A stretch of DNA of 64,000 nt from Tribonema minus (GCA_017506865.1 JAFCMP010000070.1:62001-126000); one strand, 5' to 3'. Shown: positions 21,787-34,319, counted from the first letter of the stretch. Notes: generated from the sequence alone by a model not told the origin. Made by a program: numbers and translations.

Positions 21787-24125
21787 TTAGAAGTAGGGGA
21801 AGTCGTTGCCGAGCGCTGCCTGTGTTACGATGCCTGCAGGGGCGGGGGGGGGGGAGGGGGGTGGTGACGGGATGAGCCATGCGCTTTGTGAGATATGCAG
21901 CTCAAAATACGTGTGTCAAAACTGGTGTTACCTTGTCAACTTCAACTACATGGGGAGGGTGATGAAGGCGACTGTGTTCTGGCTCACTGGTGAGCACACC
22001 AGCCAAGCAAAGACAAGGTAAGGCACGTGCGTCAACAGGAGAATCAAGCGCAATAACTGCAGGCTCACTGCGACGGCGTTATACCAGGCGCTGGCTTTGC
22101 AGGCACCGAAGGTTGCTTTGGTGAGAGGCTCGTCAGCAGCAAGGTTGCTTTAGTGAGAAACTGGTCAGCAGCAATGGCCGTCTGTCCATTGCACGAATGC
22201 TAGACTGTGTACTTAGCACTCATGAAGACTCTCTGATGAGAGCAATATGAAGTCGGACACACGTTAGTCCAGACCCTGGCGCTCGCTGCGCACCGTATAC
22301 AGAGCAAACCTGCTGGTGGCAGCAAGTGCCTCCAACTGCATCCATGCACACTCTGGTGATTGACAACCACCCCCTCCCCCCCCCCCCGCCCCCGATCGTG
22401 TATGACCAGCACCCCCTCCCTCCCTCCCTCCTGATCGGGTATGACCAACGCCGCCCCCCCCCCCCCCACCTGACGTGCTCCATTCGCGTGGCAGAACCAA
22501 AATGGCCATGCAATTGCCAGCCAAGTTTTAACAGGCCGCCCGCATACCCCTCTTACGTACCTGAGAATGCAAGCATGGCGAGGCGGCCGTTCTTGATCTC
22601 GTTGAGCTCCAGCTTTGCCTTGGATGCGGCGTCCTTGGAGAAGTTAAGGGGGTCAAAGCCAAAGTACCCGGGCTGCCTGCCAGATCCGTTAAGCATCTGC
22701 ACGACGCCGACGGTGGAGATCGCCTCGAAGATAGAGGTCCACAGGAGGATCTGGGACATGGCGCCGAACTTCACGGCCGTGTCGTGTGCCTCCAGGGAGC
22801 CCACCTGCGCGTGCAGACATGCGTGACCGCGGCAGCAGCTGACAGAGTGAGCAGACGCGCGTGCGGCAGTGTACTTGTGCACGTGCTTGTACTTGTCTCA
22901 CTTCAGCATGCACGCGTACTGCAAGACTGGAGGAGGGCAAAGTGGCAAGTGCGGCTTCGCCGGGTATCAAATGAGCGACTGGTGCTGATGCTCCAAGAGC
23001 GCCAGTCGGTCAGCACTATAGACATCCTCACACACTTCGATAGCTTGGCCCCCTCAACGTGTGCTGCGCAGCAGCAGCAACTATGATTGCCAGATCGCAT
23101 TCAAGTCTTGTCTTCACCATGCCCTCCGATGACCAAAGCTGCAGAACAGACCAGCTTATCTCTTGACAGGGGCAAGAAAGCACTGCCAGACACTAGCTTA
23201 TCAACGATCTACTTGCAATTGATGATGAATGCCGCAATGCCAGCTAGTGAGACGTATGAGCCTTCAGGTGGACTTACGTTGTGGACATCTCCGGGCAGGT
23301 GCAGGCCCAGGTCCACGGCAACCCACCCCGCAACGGCAAGCATGCAGATGCGGCCGTGCTTGATCTCTGCCTCGCGCAGGAAGTCAAGGTTCACCCAGTT
23401 GGAGAAGCCCAGAGGGTCGAAGCCTGCAGCAACAGCAGACAAGGCCTGGTAGTGAGCACAGAAGAGCTCGGCGGTTCGCAGCTTCGCGCCAAGGAGCTTG
23501 CGTGCAAGCGATGAATAAGTGTCTGGGGGCAGCGCCACGAAAGGCAGCAGGTATGGCGTTGTGCAGCAGCATTGCGTCCGCCACGCTCATGCTGTTGCCG
23601 CGTCCAGCGAAGCAGCAACTGGCGCAAGCCGGCGCTACTTGCGTTGGTGCTGCTCATGCTCTGCATGTGTGCCTCGCGCTCACCGACATCGCCCGGCACG
23701 GTGCCGTCCAGCTTCTCCGGCTTGGGCATGAATGGGATGGAGGCGGACTTGCCAGCCATCATGGTCACCTGCACGTCGCACAAGCATGCAGGAGATGAGC
23801 GAGTGAGCTTGCCTCGCCGGCTGACAACAGCACACACACGGAGCTCGGGCTGCTCCTGCGCCGCCGTCCATGCTCCTGCGCCCGCTTCCTTCACCAGCTC
23901 AGACCAGCTAGGGCCTAGCAAAGAGCTGCACTGATGCCTGCGACTGCAGCTGCCCCCCTACTTGAGCAAACATAGCACCTCTCTCCAATAGCAGGCGCAC
24001 ATGTCTACCTGAGAGGGGGCGACGGCGGAGCGGGCTACCCGTGCGCCAGCGAACGCGCTGGGTGCGGTGAACGCCGCAGCGCTTCCGACAAGGCCGGCAA
24101 CAGCGAGCGCCTTCACCATGGCCAT
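21787..24125 (-). CDS. Fucoxanthin/chlorophyll a/c-type light-harvesting protein (five exons)
   Basis: Exons on the minus strand: 24125-24009, 23768-23684, 23423-23278, 22804-22561 and 21833-21787. All GT-AG with consistent phases, 212 residues. It is a thylakoid antenna protein binding chlorophylls and carotenoids. Residues 1-18 are a signal peptide ending SAAA before Phe19, then [15 protein letters not shown]: a bipartite secondary-plastid leader. After [13 protein letters not shown] comes helix 1 ([22 protein letters not shown], Glu87/Arg92 of the charge-pair motif), helix 2 around [15 protein letters not shown], a second GFDPLNF, helix 3 ([17 protein letters not shown]) and the end GNDFPYF. 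The length is typical. The GFDPL and E-x2-x-GR motifs make the family secure; the subgroup (Lhcf, Lhcr or other) needs a tree. Confidence 0.92.
21834..22560 (-). other. Intron 4 of the light-harvesting gene
   Basis: 727 nt, donor GTACGT, acceptor cccctgcag. Includes long G-runs on the transcribed sense (C-runs at 22374-22390 and 22453-22470 on plus) and a doubled aaggttgctttagtgag-type segment at about 22108-22160. It separates a 16-codon terminal exon. Confidence 0.8.
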
Positions 24126-25881
24126 GTTGTCTCTCAGGTTAACAGAGGGTGACTGTGAGGCAAGCCTACAGAGTTGCAAACAAAAGGATTGGATTCAACT
24201 TTCAAAGTGCAGCAGTGCGCAGACAACTCGCGGCGCGCGCGGACCCCCCAAAAACCACCGTTGCTGCCAGTTGCAGGTGGTTCAATCATGGAGCGAGGCG
24301 CGCTTTGCCGGCAGAAGGGCCAATATGATCTGGCGAACTGGCCAGGCCGTGGTGGCACCAGAGTTTCACGTGGCCGATGTAGACAATTCCTTTGTTGGCT
24401 CTACGTTTTAGAAAAAACATTCCTTTGCGCAGTGTGCACCATGTGTGTTCCACGGTGTGAGCACATACGTGACCACACTTCCACATGTACAGTTGTCATC
24501 ATGTGCTTTGAATCACAGGACAGGTGCAGCCTCCCAACAAGCAGCGCCATCATGTTGGGGACGTACTTTATCCCTAGTGCGAGTGTACAGCTGATGCCAC
24601 CCCATTTGGGCCCAGCTGAGTCTGAAGACAATTGTCACCGTTGGCGGGACATGCACGACGCTGGAGTTCATTATATGCAGCTGCTCAAACTGCACAGAAG
24701 AGAGCGACGCAAAGGGGCAGCATTCATGGGAAACACCCTTGCGTCCCCTGAACTGTGACACCTGTACATCCCTGCAGTGCGCACGATCGTCTCATTGAAC
24801 AAGCGACACTCCTCTATCCTATCAAATTTGCCAGCTGAACGCCTGGCTGGTGACGTGACAACCAGCATGCAGCATAGAAGTTGCACTCCGCTCGCGCTCC
24901 TATGTTTTGGCAAACCATATGTAGATGATGAGCACTGCGGCATTCACCACAAGGCAGCAACGCGCTTGTCGCACCCTGGCGCTGGCGGCAGCCGACATGC
25001 CAAACACCCATATATAAACACCTATATTACCAGTGTGAGTGAGCAGCATACAGCACGCACGATGGCTCATCTGCGACATCCCATCAATGCAGTAGAGCTG
25101 CGCGTGCAATGCCAGAGCTTAAAAGCACGCGCAGTGCTGTGCTTGCGGATGACTGCAAACAACGAGAGTGCACAATAAGCCACACGCAGTGCAGAACCCT
25201 CGATGATCACAAATTCATTAACCTCTAATCGACATGAAAACATATGTTGGTGGTCAACGCTGCCCCCACAATGAACACTTACGCTCAAACGAACTTGCGC
25301 ACGCACACAAAACTATGCCAGTACGTCCATCCCTAATCGCCCAGAGCTTGTGCGCCCTGCTACACCAGGAAGCGGTGCACCCACCGCTTGTGTACACAAC
25401 CGACAAAATGCACCAAAGTGCATGCACGATACCCCATAACATGTGCGGACGATCGAGTGCCCTTGCTGCGCCCCCCCCCCCCCCCCCCCGCACCCGCAGC
25501 TCCTCCTTAGGCACACACCAGTTCTGAGTATGCAGCAGAGGACAGTATGTATTCTACTGCGCAGCCGCGTGGGCCTCACCGAGCGCGAAATGCAGTCACG
25601 GTGCACGCGCGCCCGACCCCCCCTCCCCCGAAATAAAACACTACGAATGAGCTCCGCGCTCCGCGACGCCCCCCCCCCTATGCTGCCCTGAGCAACACGC
25701 CCGGCGTCAGCGCCAACACACACATTCTCCCCACGATGATGGGACCGTGACGACGTGAGCGCGGTAACGTGAGCACGGTAACCTGAGCTTGACGAGGCGC
25801 GCGCAGCTACCCTGGGCACCCCGGCTGTGACGCGAGGCCGCGGCGCTGCGCTCCCTCCCGCGCCTGGCCGACTTCCCCCCC
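24126..25881. other. Spacer between the light-harvesting and bactofilin-domain genes
   Basis: Contains the light-harvesting promoter (minus strand, from 24126 upward) and the 3' flank of the bactofilin-domain gene. A C17-18 homopolymer lies at 25470-25489. No coding set was recognised; long antisense frames near 25313-25885 are GC-composition artefacts. Confidence 0.45.
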
Positions 25882-26688
25882 TCACTTGCCGTGCCGCAGC
25901 AGCCGCCCCGCGCCGCGCGAGTCCAGCGCGCCCCCCACCTTCTTGGACTGCATGATGCGCTTCAGGTGGTTGAGACGCGCCGTGTCCGCGTCCTCGCTGC
26001 CGCCGCCGCCGCCGTTGCTCGGCATCTGCATCGGCGACCGCGGCAGCGTCACGCTGAACCCGCCGCCGCCGCCGCCGCTGCCGGCGCCGCCGTCCTGCAG
26101 GCTGCTCGCGGCCGTGTGCGCGCTGCTGCGCCGGTTCGAGAACACGTTGGTGAAGCTGAACATGGACTTGGCGGTGGACGGCGAGACCACGCCGCCGCCG
26201 CCGCCGCCGCCGCTGACGCCGCCGCTGCCTCCGCCGCCGCCGCGCCCCCCCCCCTCGCCCGCGTCGTCGTCTGTCTCGTCGCTGTCGTCGCCGTAGAAGT
26301 CGGCGATCGTGCCCGTCTTCTTGCGCGGCTTGCGCGGCGCCTGCTCCTGCGGCGACGGCGCGCCGGACCCGAGCGCCTCCGACAGGTCATCCGTCGCCTC
26401 GCCCTCCTCGCTCGACCACTGCTCGAGGTCCTCCGGCAGCACGGCGCCGACGCCGCCGCTGCCGCTGCCGCCGCCGCCGCCGCCGCTGCCGCCGCCGCCG
26501 CCACTACCGCCACCGCCGCTGCCGCCGTGCACCTGCATACGCGCCAGCGCCGCCGCGTGCGGCGACGCCAGAGGCGACGTCGACCACGCGCCGCTGCTGC
26601 TGGCCGCCGCCGACGAGTCTCGGTCGTCGCGCGCCGGCTGCGGCGTCACGTGCTCAGCGTGGTGCTGTGCAGTGCCGCCGCCGCCGCT

Positions 26689-26719
<31 letters not shown>

Positions 26720-27161
26720 CGTGCCGTCGCGCGCAGCCCGTGGCGCGGCGGCGACATGGTCGTGGCGCCGGCGCTGCTGGCGGGCGACGCCGTACGCGTT
26801 ACGTGCGCCGTCGCGGCGCCGCCGCCCCCCTCGTGATGCCCCTGCTGCGGCAGCACGGTGGTCGGGCTGCTCATGGGCGACACGGGCACCGTGATGCGCC
26901 CGACGATGAGCGCGGGGGACGACGCCGCGGTGACGCGCTCGCACGCGTGCGCGTGGCCGCCGTGCGCTGCGCTGCCGGACGCTGGCTGTGGCGACAGCGC
27001 TCGGCTGTGCGGGCCGCTGTCCGGCGTCGCTGCGTGAAAGCCGCGCGCCCTCCCTGCAACGTCGGCGGCGGCTGCGGCGGCAGCGCCACTGCCGTGTTGG
27101 CGCGCTCCGTGCGCTGCGACTATGGCTACGCCGCCGCTGCCGCTGCCGCCGCCGCCGCCGC

Positions 27162-27206
<45 letters not shown>

Positions 27207-28467
27207 TGCCGCCGCCGCCGCCGCTGCCGCTGCCGCGGTCACCGCCACCGCCGCTGTGGTACTGGACCTCTTCACTGCCGCCGTGACTGCCGTACAGGCT
27301 ACTGCCTCCGCTGCCATAGAGGCGGCTGCCGCCGTTGCTACCATACAGCGTCACCGGTCTCGCCGGGCTCGTGCTCTGTATGGGCGTGGCGGGGCCCGAT
27401 CCAGCAGGCAGCGGCGAGTGGCAGCCGCTGTCATAGCCATGGCTGCCGCCGCTGTCGTGCGCGCAGCGTTCCGCGCGCGGCGGCGGCGGCGGCCGCTCCA
27501 TACCCCGTAACGCGTCGTGCGCCGTCGGCGCCGCAGCTGCCGAGTAGGCGGAGCTCTGGCGCGCGGTGCGCGGCTCCGCGCCTGCCAAGGAGCTGTTTCT
27601 TTCGGCGGGGGGGCGCAGCGTGGCGCCCGAGCGCTCCGCGCGCAGGTCCCTCCGCAGCTGCTCGCGGGCGGCATTGAGCATCTGCTGCGCTCGCTGCCGT
27701 TGCCTCTCCTGCTTTGAGCGCCGCTTGGCCTCCTTTGCGGCCTCGTCGAGGGCCAGCTGCATGTCGTCTTGTTGAGCGTCCGCTGCTTCATGGCTGCTCA
27801 GCGACGCAGGCGAGGGCCCCGCTGCGTCCGTGTGGGCAGCAGCAGCTTCGTCAGCATGGTGTCGTTGCTGGTGCAGGTGCTGGTGCAGGTGCTGAACATG
27901 GTGCTGTTGCACATAGTGCTGTGGTGAATGCCCTTGATGCATCCTGCTCGGTGAAAGGGACTCTGGACACCGGCTGGCATCCGCAGTAGCGGCAGCGGCG
28001 GCCGCAGCAGCAGCCGTCCGACCTGTTGGAGGCGCAGACTGCGTTGCCATGGAAGGCTCACGCGTGGAGCGCCGTGATCGTGCTCGTGTGTTTTCGTGCA
28101 TCCTCTCTGGCGCGATCCAAAGCGGCCTCGCCGTCCCATTCCTTTCCGGGCCTCGCGTCAGCCTGCCCTCCAACCAGGCTCCCCGCTGCACGCAGAGCTC
28201 CTCGAACATGACATCGGCGACGATGTTGCCACTGGTGCGTATGGATAGTTCCCCCAGGCACTCCAGTGAGCCCTTGAGCGTGCCAGCTATGTCAGCGTCA
28301 TGGCACCTCGCGTCCCCCCCCAATGACCCTGCTGGCTTCACCAGGATGGCGTGAGCCTCCAGGAACCCTGACAGCTGACCTTCCAGCACAGCATGCCTGC
28401 AGTTGCTGACATCGCCCCTAAACCTGACCCCCACACCAATCCGCAGCTCTCCTGGCGTCGGGTCCAT
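25882..28467 (-). CDS. Large protein with N-terminal bactofilin domain and long low-complexity tail
   Basis: A single open frame of 861 codons from the ATG at 28467; the frame continues 23 codons upstream without ATG. Residues 8-103 repeat a short beta-strand/turn unit: IGVGVRFRGDVSNC, VLEGQLSGFLEAHAILVKPAGSLGGDA, ADIAGTLKGSLECLGELSIRTSGNIVADV, RGAWLEGRL. This is the right-handed beta-helix pattern of bactofilins (self-polymerising bacterial cytoskeletal proteins), including the 'G-x-I-x-G-x-L/V' steps and the closing 'G-A-x-L/F-E-G'. Then come a poly-Ala run, a His/Gln-rich stretch (176-206), a charged predicted coiled coil (about 234-280), and more than 550 residues of Gly/Ser-rich sequence with short ordered islands (KTGTIADFYGDDSDETDDD; ARLNHLKRIMQSKKVGG near the end). 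Filament scaffold function is inference from the domain only. Confidence 0.75.
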
Positions 28468-29011
28468 CGCCTCGGAGCGAGCGGGCGTCCTTGCCCGCGT
28501 GTACTCTCGCAGCGCTCGCTGCAAGACTGTCTGCAAAAACTCTGACCTAAAAAAGACGTTTCGGCGGTCCTTTTTCCCCTGAATAAAATTTATCGCGAAT
28601 CGATGTTTGTGCGAATCCGCTCGTTCGGACTATTCAATGACCTCTCTGCTGCCGAAGCAGCTGGAAGCAGGGTTGTGAAACATTGAGCTGGTTAACCAGC
28701 GCTAGCCTAAAGTTGACTCCAAAGCTTGACAGAAAATTACAGGCGGCAATGCCTCCTTTCAGAGCATCGAACACAATGCAGCACCTGACATCACCAGATG
28801 AAGTGACTGGCTTTGATGGTAAATCGTGCTAGTGATGTGGACAAACGGTGCGTTGGAGTCACTTGTGCATACACGTGTTTCTCAGCAAAAGGTGAAGCAC
28901 CTTATGCTCAGAACGGACAATGGCTCGCAGTGGCAGGGCAGCACATGAAAATGTCAAAAACAATATCGTCTATTGGGTATGTCAAGCCACTGCATGGCAG
29001 CGTCGCGTGCA
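28468..29011. other. Spacer upstream of the bactofilin-domain gene
   Basis: Lower GC than its surroundings; likely holds the minus-strand promoter of that gene and the 3' flank of the cysteine-rich gene, which is transcribed in the same direction. AATAAAATTTAT at 28581-28592. Nothing else identified. Confidence 0.4.
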
Positions 29012-30152
29012 CTAGTAGCTCAGGCTGCCACTGATTCTACTAGGGAAGAGCCGTCCGTTCACAGTGCATTTGCCGCCCTGGCACCAGTCTCCTTTCACAG
29101 TCCATTCCGGGTCGATCAATGCGCATTTGCCGCCTGTTCTCAAAATCACAGCAAAACGTGATGCATGGTGAGCTGAGTCCCTCGCGTGGGGAATCCTCTT
29201 GAAAAACGACAATTTGTGGCACCGTGGTGATGTAAGCACTCCCTGCAGTCATGCAGTGAGCGCCCACTGCTGCAATGGCAACATGTTGGAGCTGCGCAAC
29301 TCCATCGCGAGGTGCACACAACAAAGGTGATCCATTCACAACATCAGCAGCGTTTGAGAATGCAACCATGTTGAAACCTTGTGCACTGCCACCAGGCATG
29401 GCATCATATCATCACGCAGTATACAGATCATGTGGCGATGCGACTCACCACCGCACGTTTCCCATCTGCACCGCGTGTACACGCACTTGCCGCCTGCAGC
29501 ACGTGGGACGCCAGCAGGGGCATGTATACGGCTGTCAGGCATGCGGCACAGCCATCTGGGCTGCAGTACTTGTGACCGATGCCTCTGGTGCGCAGCATGT
29601 GAGGAAGACCAGATGGCTCATGATCAAACCCGCCGAGCTCAGATGGGTGCTGATCAGCAATGCGCACTTGCAGAGCAGCTGACAACAGCAGAGAGAGACA
29701 CATGTCCTGAGGTGCGGCATGCTCAATGCTCTCTCGATCTGCCACATGGCCTGTCGTCCACTCAGGCGATTACAAAAAACTACTCCTCGGCCTCAGCCAG
29801 CTTCAAGCGAGATCCTTGACGACACACATCTGTCCCCTCTGCAGCAAGCCGCAGTAACTGCATGCACGATATGATTCAGTCACCTTTGCAGCTGGGGTAG
29901 TCACACCGCTCGAGCGTGCAGGCCCCACCAGGGCACTGCACCTGCTCTGTGCAACCCTCGTACTGGCAGCCACCTCCCTGCGGAGAACATGGGAAGTTGA
30001 AGTTACGATTGCTGTAAACGGAATGAGCTGTGTGTCAAGCATCGCCGTGCCGAGCTTACCCTGCAGACATGATCGCACGGTGACATCGCGGCCGATGCTC
30101 TCCTGCAGCACGCAGCCAGCAGCACCAGTGGCACCAGCCCTCGGCACAGCAT
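29012..30152 (-). CDS. Small secreted cysteine-rich CxGGxC-repeat protein (four short exons)
   Basis: Exons on the minus strand: 30152-30060, 29977-29884, 29493-29449 and 29133-29012. All introns are GT-AG; the two internal joins (exons 2-3 and 3-4) are phase 1. The product is 117 residues. Residues 1-22 are a signal peptide (MLCRGLVPLVLLAACC... ASAA). The mature part repeats Cys-x-Gly-Gly-x-Cys spaced by Cys-x4-Cys: CRGGGCQYEGC, CPGGACTLERCDYPSC, CKGGKCVYTRCRWETC, CGGGKC, CQGGKC. Every exon junction falls beside a GG of the repeat, which strongly supports the model and makes the 45-nt exon 3 believable. A secreted, disulfide-bonded protein is inferred; function unknown. An alternative last exon at 29838-29780 also joins in frame but breaks the repeat. 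The gene is divergent from the LON gene with 251 nt between start codons. Confidence 0.7.
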
Positions 30153-30403
30153 GCTGCTGCAAATATTTATCCGTTGTTTCTTTATCCCTCCGGGTGCTCC
30201 ACGCTCCGCCGCTCCTGGCTGTGTGTTGCGAGGCAAGCCTCACTGCCGATGTACAGAGGGTGAGTCGGTGAATAGCCGCCTCCCTCCCTCTCACACACGA
30301 GCTGTGCTTTCAGTTGGATCGGCAGTTACTATGACGTGGCACACTGACAGCCTTCAAAACAAAGTTGCACTTCATTAGTTTAGTACCACGCTCCGTCCGC
30401 GCA
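30153..30403. promoter_or_regulatory. Shared divergent promoter region
   Basis: The two ATGs (30152 minus, 30404 plus) are only 251 nt apart, so both 5' UTRs and core promoters must fit here. An AT-rich aaatatttatcc lies at about 30160. Shared control is inference from spacing. Confidence 0.5.
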
Positions 30404-33388
30404 ATGCGTCGATGGGCGGTCTGCGGGTGCGTGCTGTTGCTTGTGGGGCCTGTTCGTGCCCTGTACCCCGCGCAGGGCCTCAATAATGGCAGCCGCGGGA
30501 GGGTAGCATGTTCAACTCGGGGCGGTGGAGCTAGGTGCCTGCGGGCAGCGCTCGAGGATACGCAGGTGTGTGTTGCAACGCGTGCTGTGCTGATGATTTT
30601 CTTCAGCTTAGGTCATCTGGAACCAATGCTCATGCGCGCCCTTGCATGCTTGCCATGGTGTTCACTGTCGTGGCGATTTTGTTGCAGGTCTCATACTTCA
30701 CCCCCCTTTCGAGGGAGGACACACCATCGCCTGGAGCGAAGACACGGGAGCTACCCATCTTTCCATTAAGCTTGGTGACGTGCCCGAACGGCAAGTGCCC
30801 TCTGCACATATTCGAAATGAGGTGAGACAGGCGATGCCACACGGAACGTGAAGAGGATCTTGAACGCGGGAGCTGGGACCTGACACAGCGTGCTTTGCAT
30901 GCGTGCCTGAATTTGCAGGTATCGCCAACTCATGAACAACATAGCGGGACAGGACAATCGGTTTGGGATCATCATGTTCGACCCCAACACCCAGCAAATA
31001 GCGGGGGTGGGGACCGTCGTCGAGGTCAGTGAAGCTTTGTACAGCAGAAGGTTTTGCTTCTGCCAACAGCAGCAAGTGCATCATTTGCGTGCAGCTTGAA
31101 GTTTTGTACAGGTTCCAAGGTTTGGGCCTGTTGCGCACTGTGCACTGCCGCTCAACGAAGCGAAACTGCTCTTTCATCCTGTTGCGACATCATGTGCTGC
31201 GCGCAAACGCATGGCGGCGCTTGGCGGCTACGCAAAGCGCCAGCTAATTTCAATGGCAACTCAAAACGCCATGCGGCATTGCATTACGCGGCGCCGCCAA
31301 TTGCGCGCTGACCTGGAGCTGCCGACTGCGCGCTTGCACACCCTGCGCAGGTCGTGGAGCGGAGCCTCTTGCCGGATGGGCGGCAGCTGGTGATGAACAT
31401 TGGGCGGGAGCGCTTCAAGCTGCTGCGGGTGACGCAGGAGAAGCCCTACATGGTACGCCGGTCTGCCGCAGCCTGTGGACGTTGAAGTAGTGCAGTAATG
31501 CTCCCCTAGAACTCTCCTCAGGCAGTGACGCAGACGATCTCGGCCCGCGATGGCGAGGCTTCACCTCGGGCGGTGCTCGCGGCGTTCAAGAGCGTCGCCA
31601 CGTAGCGCCATTCACTGTGCTGTGTGTGCCGCCAAAGAATGCGCCGGCTTCCCTTGAAGCTGGCCACCTGAATTGAGGTTAGGCGGTAGAGTGAGGCTGC
31701 GAGACAGTTCATGACAGTGCGTTAGCGCATGATGGCAATACCCGCCGATGCAAGCTGCCAGTGCACACTCAGCGGTTACGGCAGTTACACTCGACGGCAC
31801 CAGACCACCACATAACGCATTCACTCCGCAGCGCACGACCTGGCGTCGGCCTCTGCTGCACAGGCCACCTGGCCGTCTACCTCCAGCGGTGCACAGCAAC
31901 GCAGCAGCGAGCGACGGCGCACCGCCCCCGCTGCCTCACGTCACTCACACGCATGTCACACCTCCGCCCCTGACGCCCCATGCCGCCGCCGCCGCCGCCG
32001 CGCGCAGGTCGGTCTCGTGGAGCTCGGGCTCGTGGACGAGGAGCCCGAGGAGGGGCAGCTGCTGGAGGGGGTGCGCGGCTCCGAGGCGCGCGTGTGGGGG
32101 CTGCTGCAGGAGGTGGTGAGGCTCAGCAACAAGGTCTACGACAAGACCAAGGTGACAGTCTCGGAGGACGTCGCGCGCGCCGCGCCAGCGGCGGCGGCGG
32201 CGGCGGCGCGCGACCAGGAGGAGCGCGCGCGGCGCAGCGCCTTCTCCTTCGCGGTGACGGAGATGCTCGACATACCGCCGCGCGCGAAGCAGCTCATGCT
32301 GCAGGTGCGTGCCCTCCGTGCCTTGTCTCTGATCGAGCGCGGCCCCCCGGTTCCGTCGCGCGCGCGGCCGCTCGGCGGCGGCGGCGGCGACCGCTGCCGC
32401 CGCGACGGCGACCGCTGCCGCCGCGACAGCGGGCGCGCTGATGCGCCGCGTGTGAGTGTGCGTGCGCGCGTGGGCGGCTTTCCTCTGCAGTGCCAGAGGC
32501 GTAGCGTGCGCTCGGACCAGCGTCACGGTAGCAGCAGCGCTCCATGGAAAGAGCGCCCTTTGCAGTTGTCAGTGCGCCAGCGATGCCTGCGCGCGCACGT
32601 CTGCGCTGCGGGCTTAGAACCCCGTCGCCGCATAGTAGGCACACCCACATGGTGTGTATGTACCGTACTACTTCAACATCAGCGCAGCAGCCATGTGCTG
32701 ACGGCGCGCGGCAGCAGCCTGCACCACGTCCGCATCGTCCTGGCGCACTGGCTGCGCTGCGGCGGCGGCAGCGCGCGTGAGAGCGGTTACACGGCGCGGT
32801 CAGCGGCGCGCAGCGCTCGCCTGAAAGTGCGTGGACGGGCACGTCGGTGTACTTGCGTGCAACCTACGTCATGTACCTCTTGAAGTTCGTGTCTGCACGC
32901 CGTCGCCAGGCGTCTCACATGATGATGCACCTCTCACAGGTGCCGAGGTCTGCTGTGTACACGTGCGCATGCGCATCATGGATGGTAGAAACGTGTCTTC
33001 AACCGCATTGTCGACTGCCTGGCGCACATAACTGCGATGCTCAGCGGTGCACTCCAGCAGCTGCGGCATCGCGCGGCGACTCACTCTTCTCGACTCACAG
33101 CTGGGCGTACCCTCAGTGTTTGCTGCCAGCATTGCCTCGCACATGGACACAATCTGTGCGCACTCAATCACGCACTTCAGGTAGTGCCCGATGGTGACTC
33201 TCCTAGCGCGCACCATCCGCCGCGCACGCGCCATGCTGACTCTGACAACAATGCGTGCTTCACGCGCCGCGCTCTCGCTGCGTCAGACGCTCAACATCGG
33301 GGAGCGCCTCGACTACCAAGCGGAGCTGCTAGACAAGGCGCAGAAGTTTCTGGCGGCGCAGGCGACCCTTAAGGACGCTTTGGGATAG
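30404..33388 (+). CDS. LON substrate-binding-domain protein, probably organellar (six exons)
   Basis: Exons 30404-30565, 30688-30821, 30919-31024, 31351-31452, 32008-32304 and 33287-33388 join with consistent phases; 300 residues. The N-terminal LON domain is that of Lon proteases and of stand-alone LON-domain proteins in plants and algae (several in plastids). There is no ATPase or protease module here, so a stand-alone adaptor or regulator is likely. Seen: leader MRRWAVCGCVLLLVGPVRA (signal-like), an Arg/Gly-rich stretch, then ELPIFPLSLVTCPNGKCPLHIFEMRYRQL (the domain-opening 'LPLFPLxxVxxPGxxxPLHIFExRYRxM' form), FGIIMF, GVGTVVE, MNIGRERFKLL, VGLVEL, a helical half with an Ala run, and DIPPRAKQLMLQ joining TLNIGERLDYQAELL. 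Secretory or secondary-plastid targeting is inferred from the leader. Confidence 0.8.
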
Positions 33389-34319
33389 CCGCTGCCGCCG
33401 CCGCTTCGCAGGCTGGGGGGTGGTAGTGAATGGCCGCAAGAGGGGAAGGGGGGGGGGGGGGGGGGGCAGGCATGAAGCCTGACATTGTCCCTACTACAGT
33501 ATTAGTAGTACAACGTGTCTGTCCCAGCTGGCACCCTGGCTAGGTAAAGCACGCCCTCACCAAGGGGGGGCCACAGAGGGGGGGGGGGGGAGGGGGGGGC
33601 CAGCCGCAGGGCTCTGAAGGCTGGTGTTGTGTTGCCCCAGCTTAGTAACCCTGCAAATAGTTGAACAGACATCACTGAACGGCAGCGCGAGTAGCAAGTA
33701 TACCAGCGGGTGTGGAGCTGGAAGCCACACCCGCGCGCGCTCGGCCCTCTGTAATACCGTTACAAATGGTTTACTTTTGATCGTTGATCCTTGCGCGTCC
33801 GTGTCCTGGGCTCTTGGACTGCTGCTGTCTGCATGCATCAGGTTGGGGGTTGCCTTGTATCTGCTGCCACATCTACGCTCAGCAATCTGCAAGCAGATGC
33901 AACAGCCAGGCGACGAAGTGTCGTCGGATGGTGAGTTGCCCTGCTTGACCTATGGATCATGTTGAGTCCCTCAAACTATCCCATGCAGACATCATGTACG
34001 AGTGTGCGGGTATCAGCCCGCCACAAGGGCATCCAATCACCTGTCCTGTGAAGCAGCTTTGCAACACATGCAGCCGCCAGTAGCTTGAGGCTGACAAACA
34101 TCTGGCAACATGTGCTGCCAGCACAGCTCAAGTGCTTGGCACGATCGTGTTGAAACAGCGCAGCCTGTACAGGACCGCACGCTCAGTGCAACGACCTGCC
34201 GTAAGCTGTGCGTAATAATGCTGGGGGTGTTGACACTGAGTGGGCCAAGAGAGTCATCTTGGACATGTCACAAAACCTCCAGTTTCAATGAAAGCGCACC
34301 CAAGTAGATCGTGAAGGAT

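Noticed and set aside
25891..27510. 539-codon plus-strand frame across the bactofilin-domain gene
   Set aside because: Poly-Ala frame produced by GCC repeats antisense to the Gly/Ser tail; no domain and no start.
29780..29838. Alternative terminal exon for the cysteine-rich gene
   Set aside because: It joins in phase and ends in TAG, but it destroys the CxGGxC periodicity that the exons at 29449-29493 and 29012-29133 continue. Kept only as a possible isoform.
31529..31605. Possible extra LON exon after a cctcag acceptor
   Set aside because: It would end in a stop and lose the second half of the LON domain; joining 31452 directly to 32008 gives the expected order.
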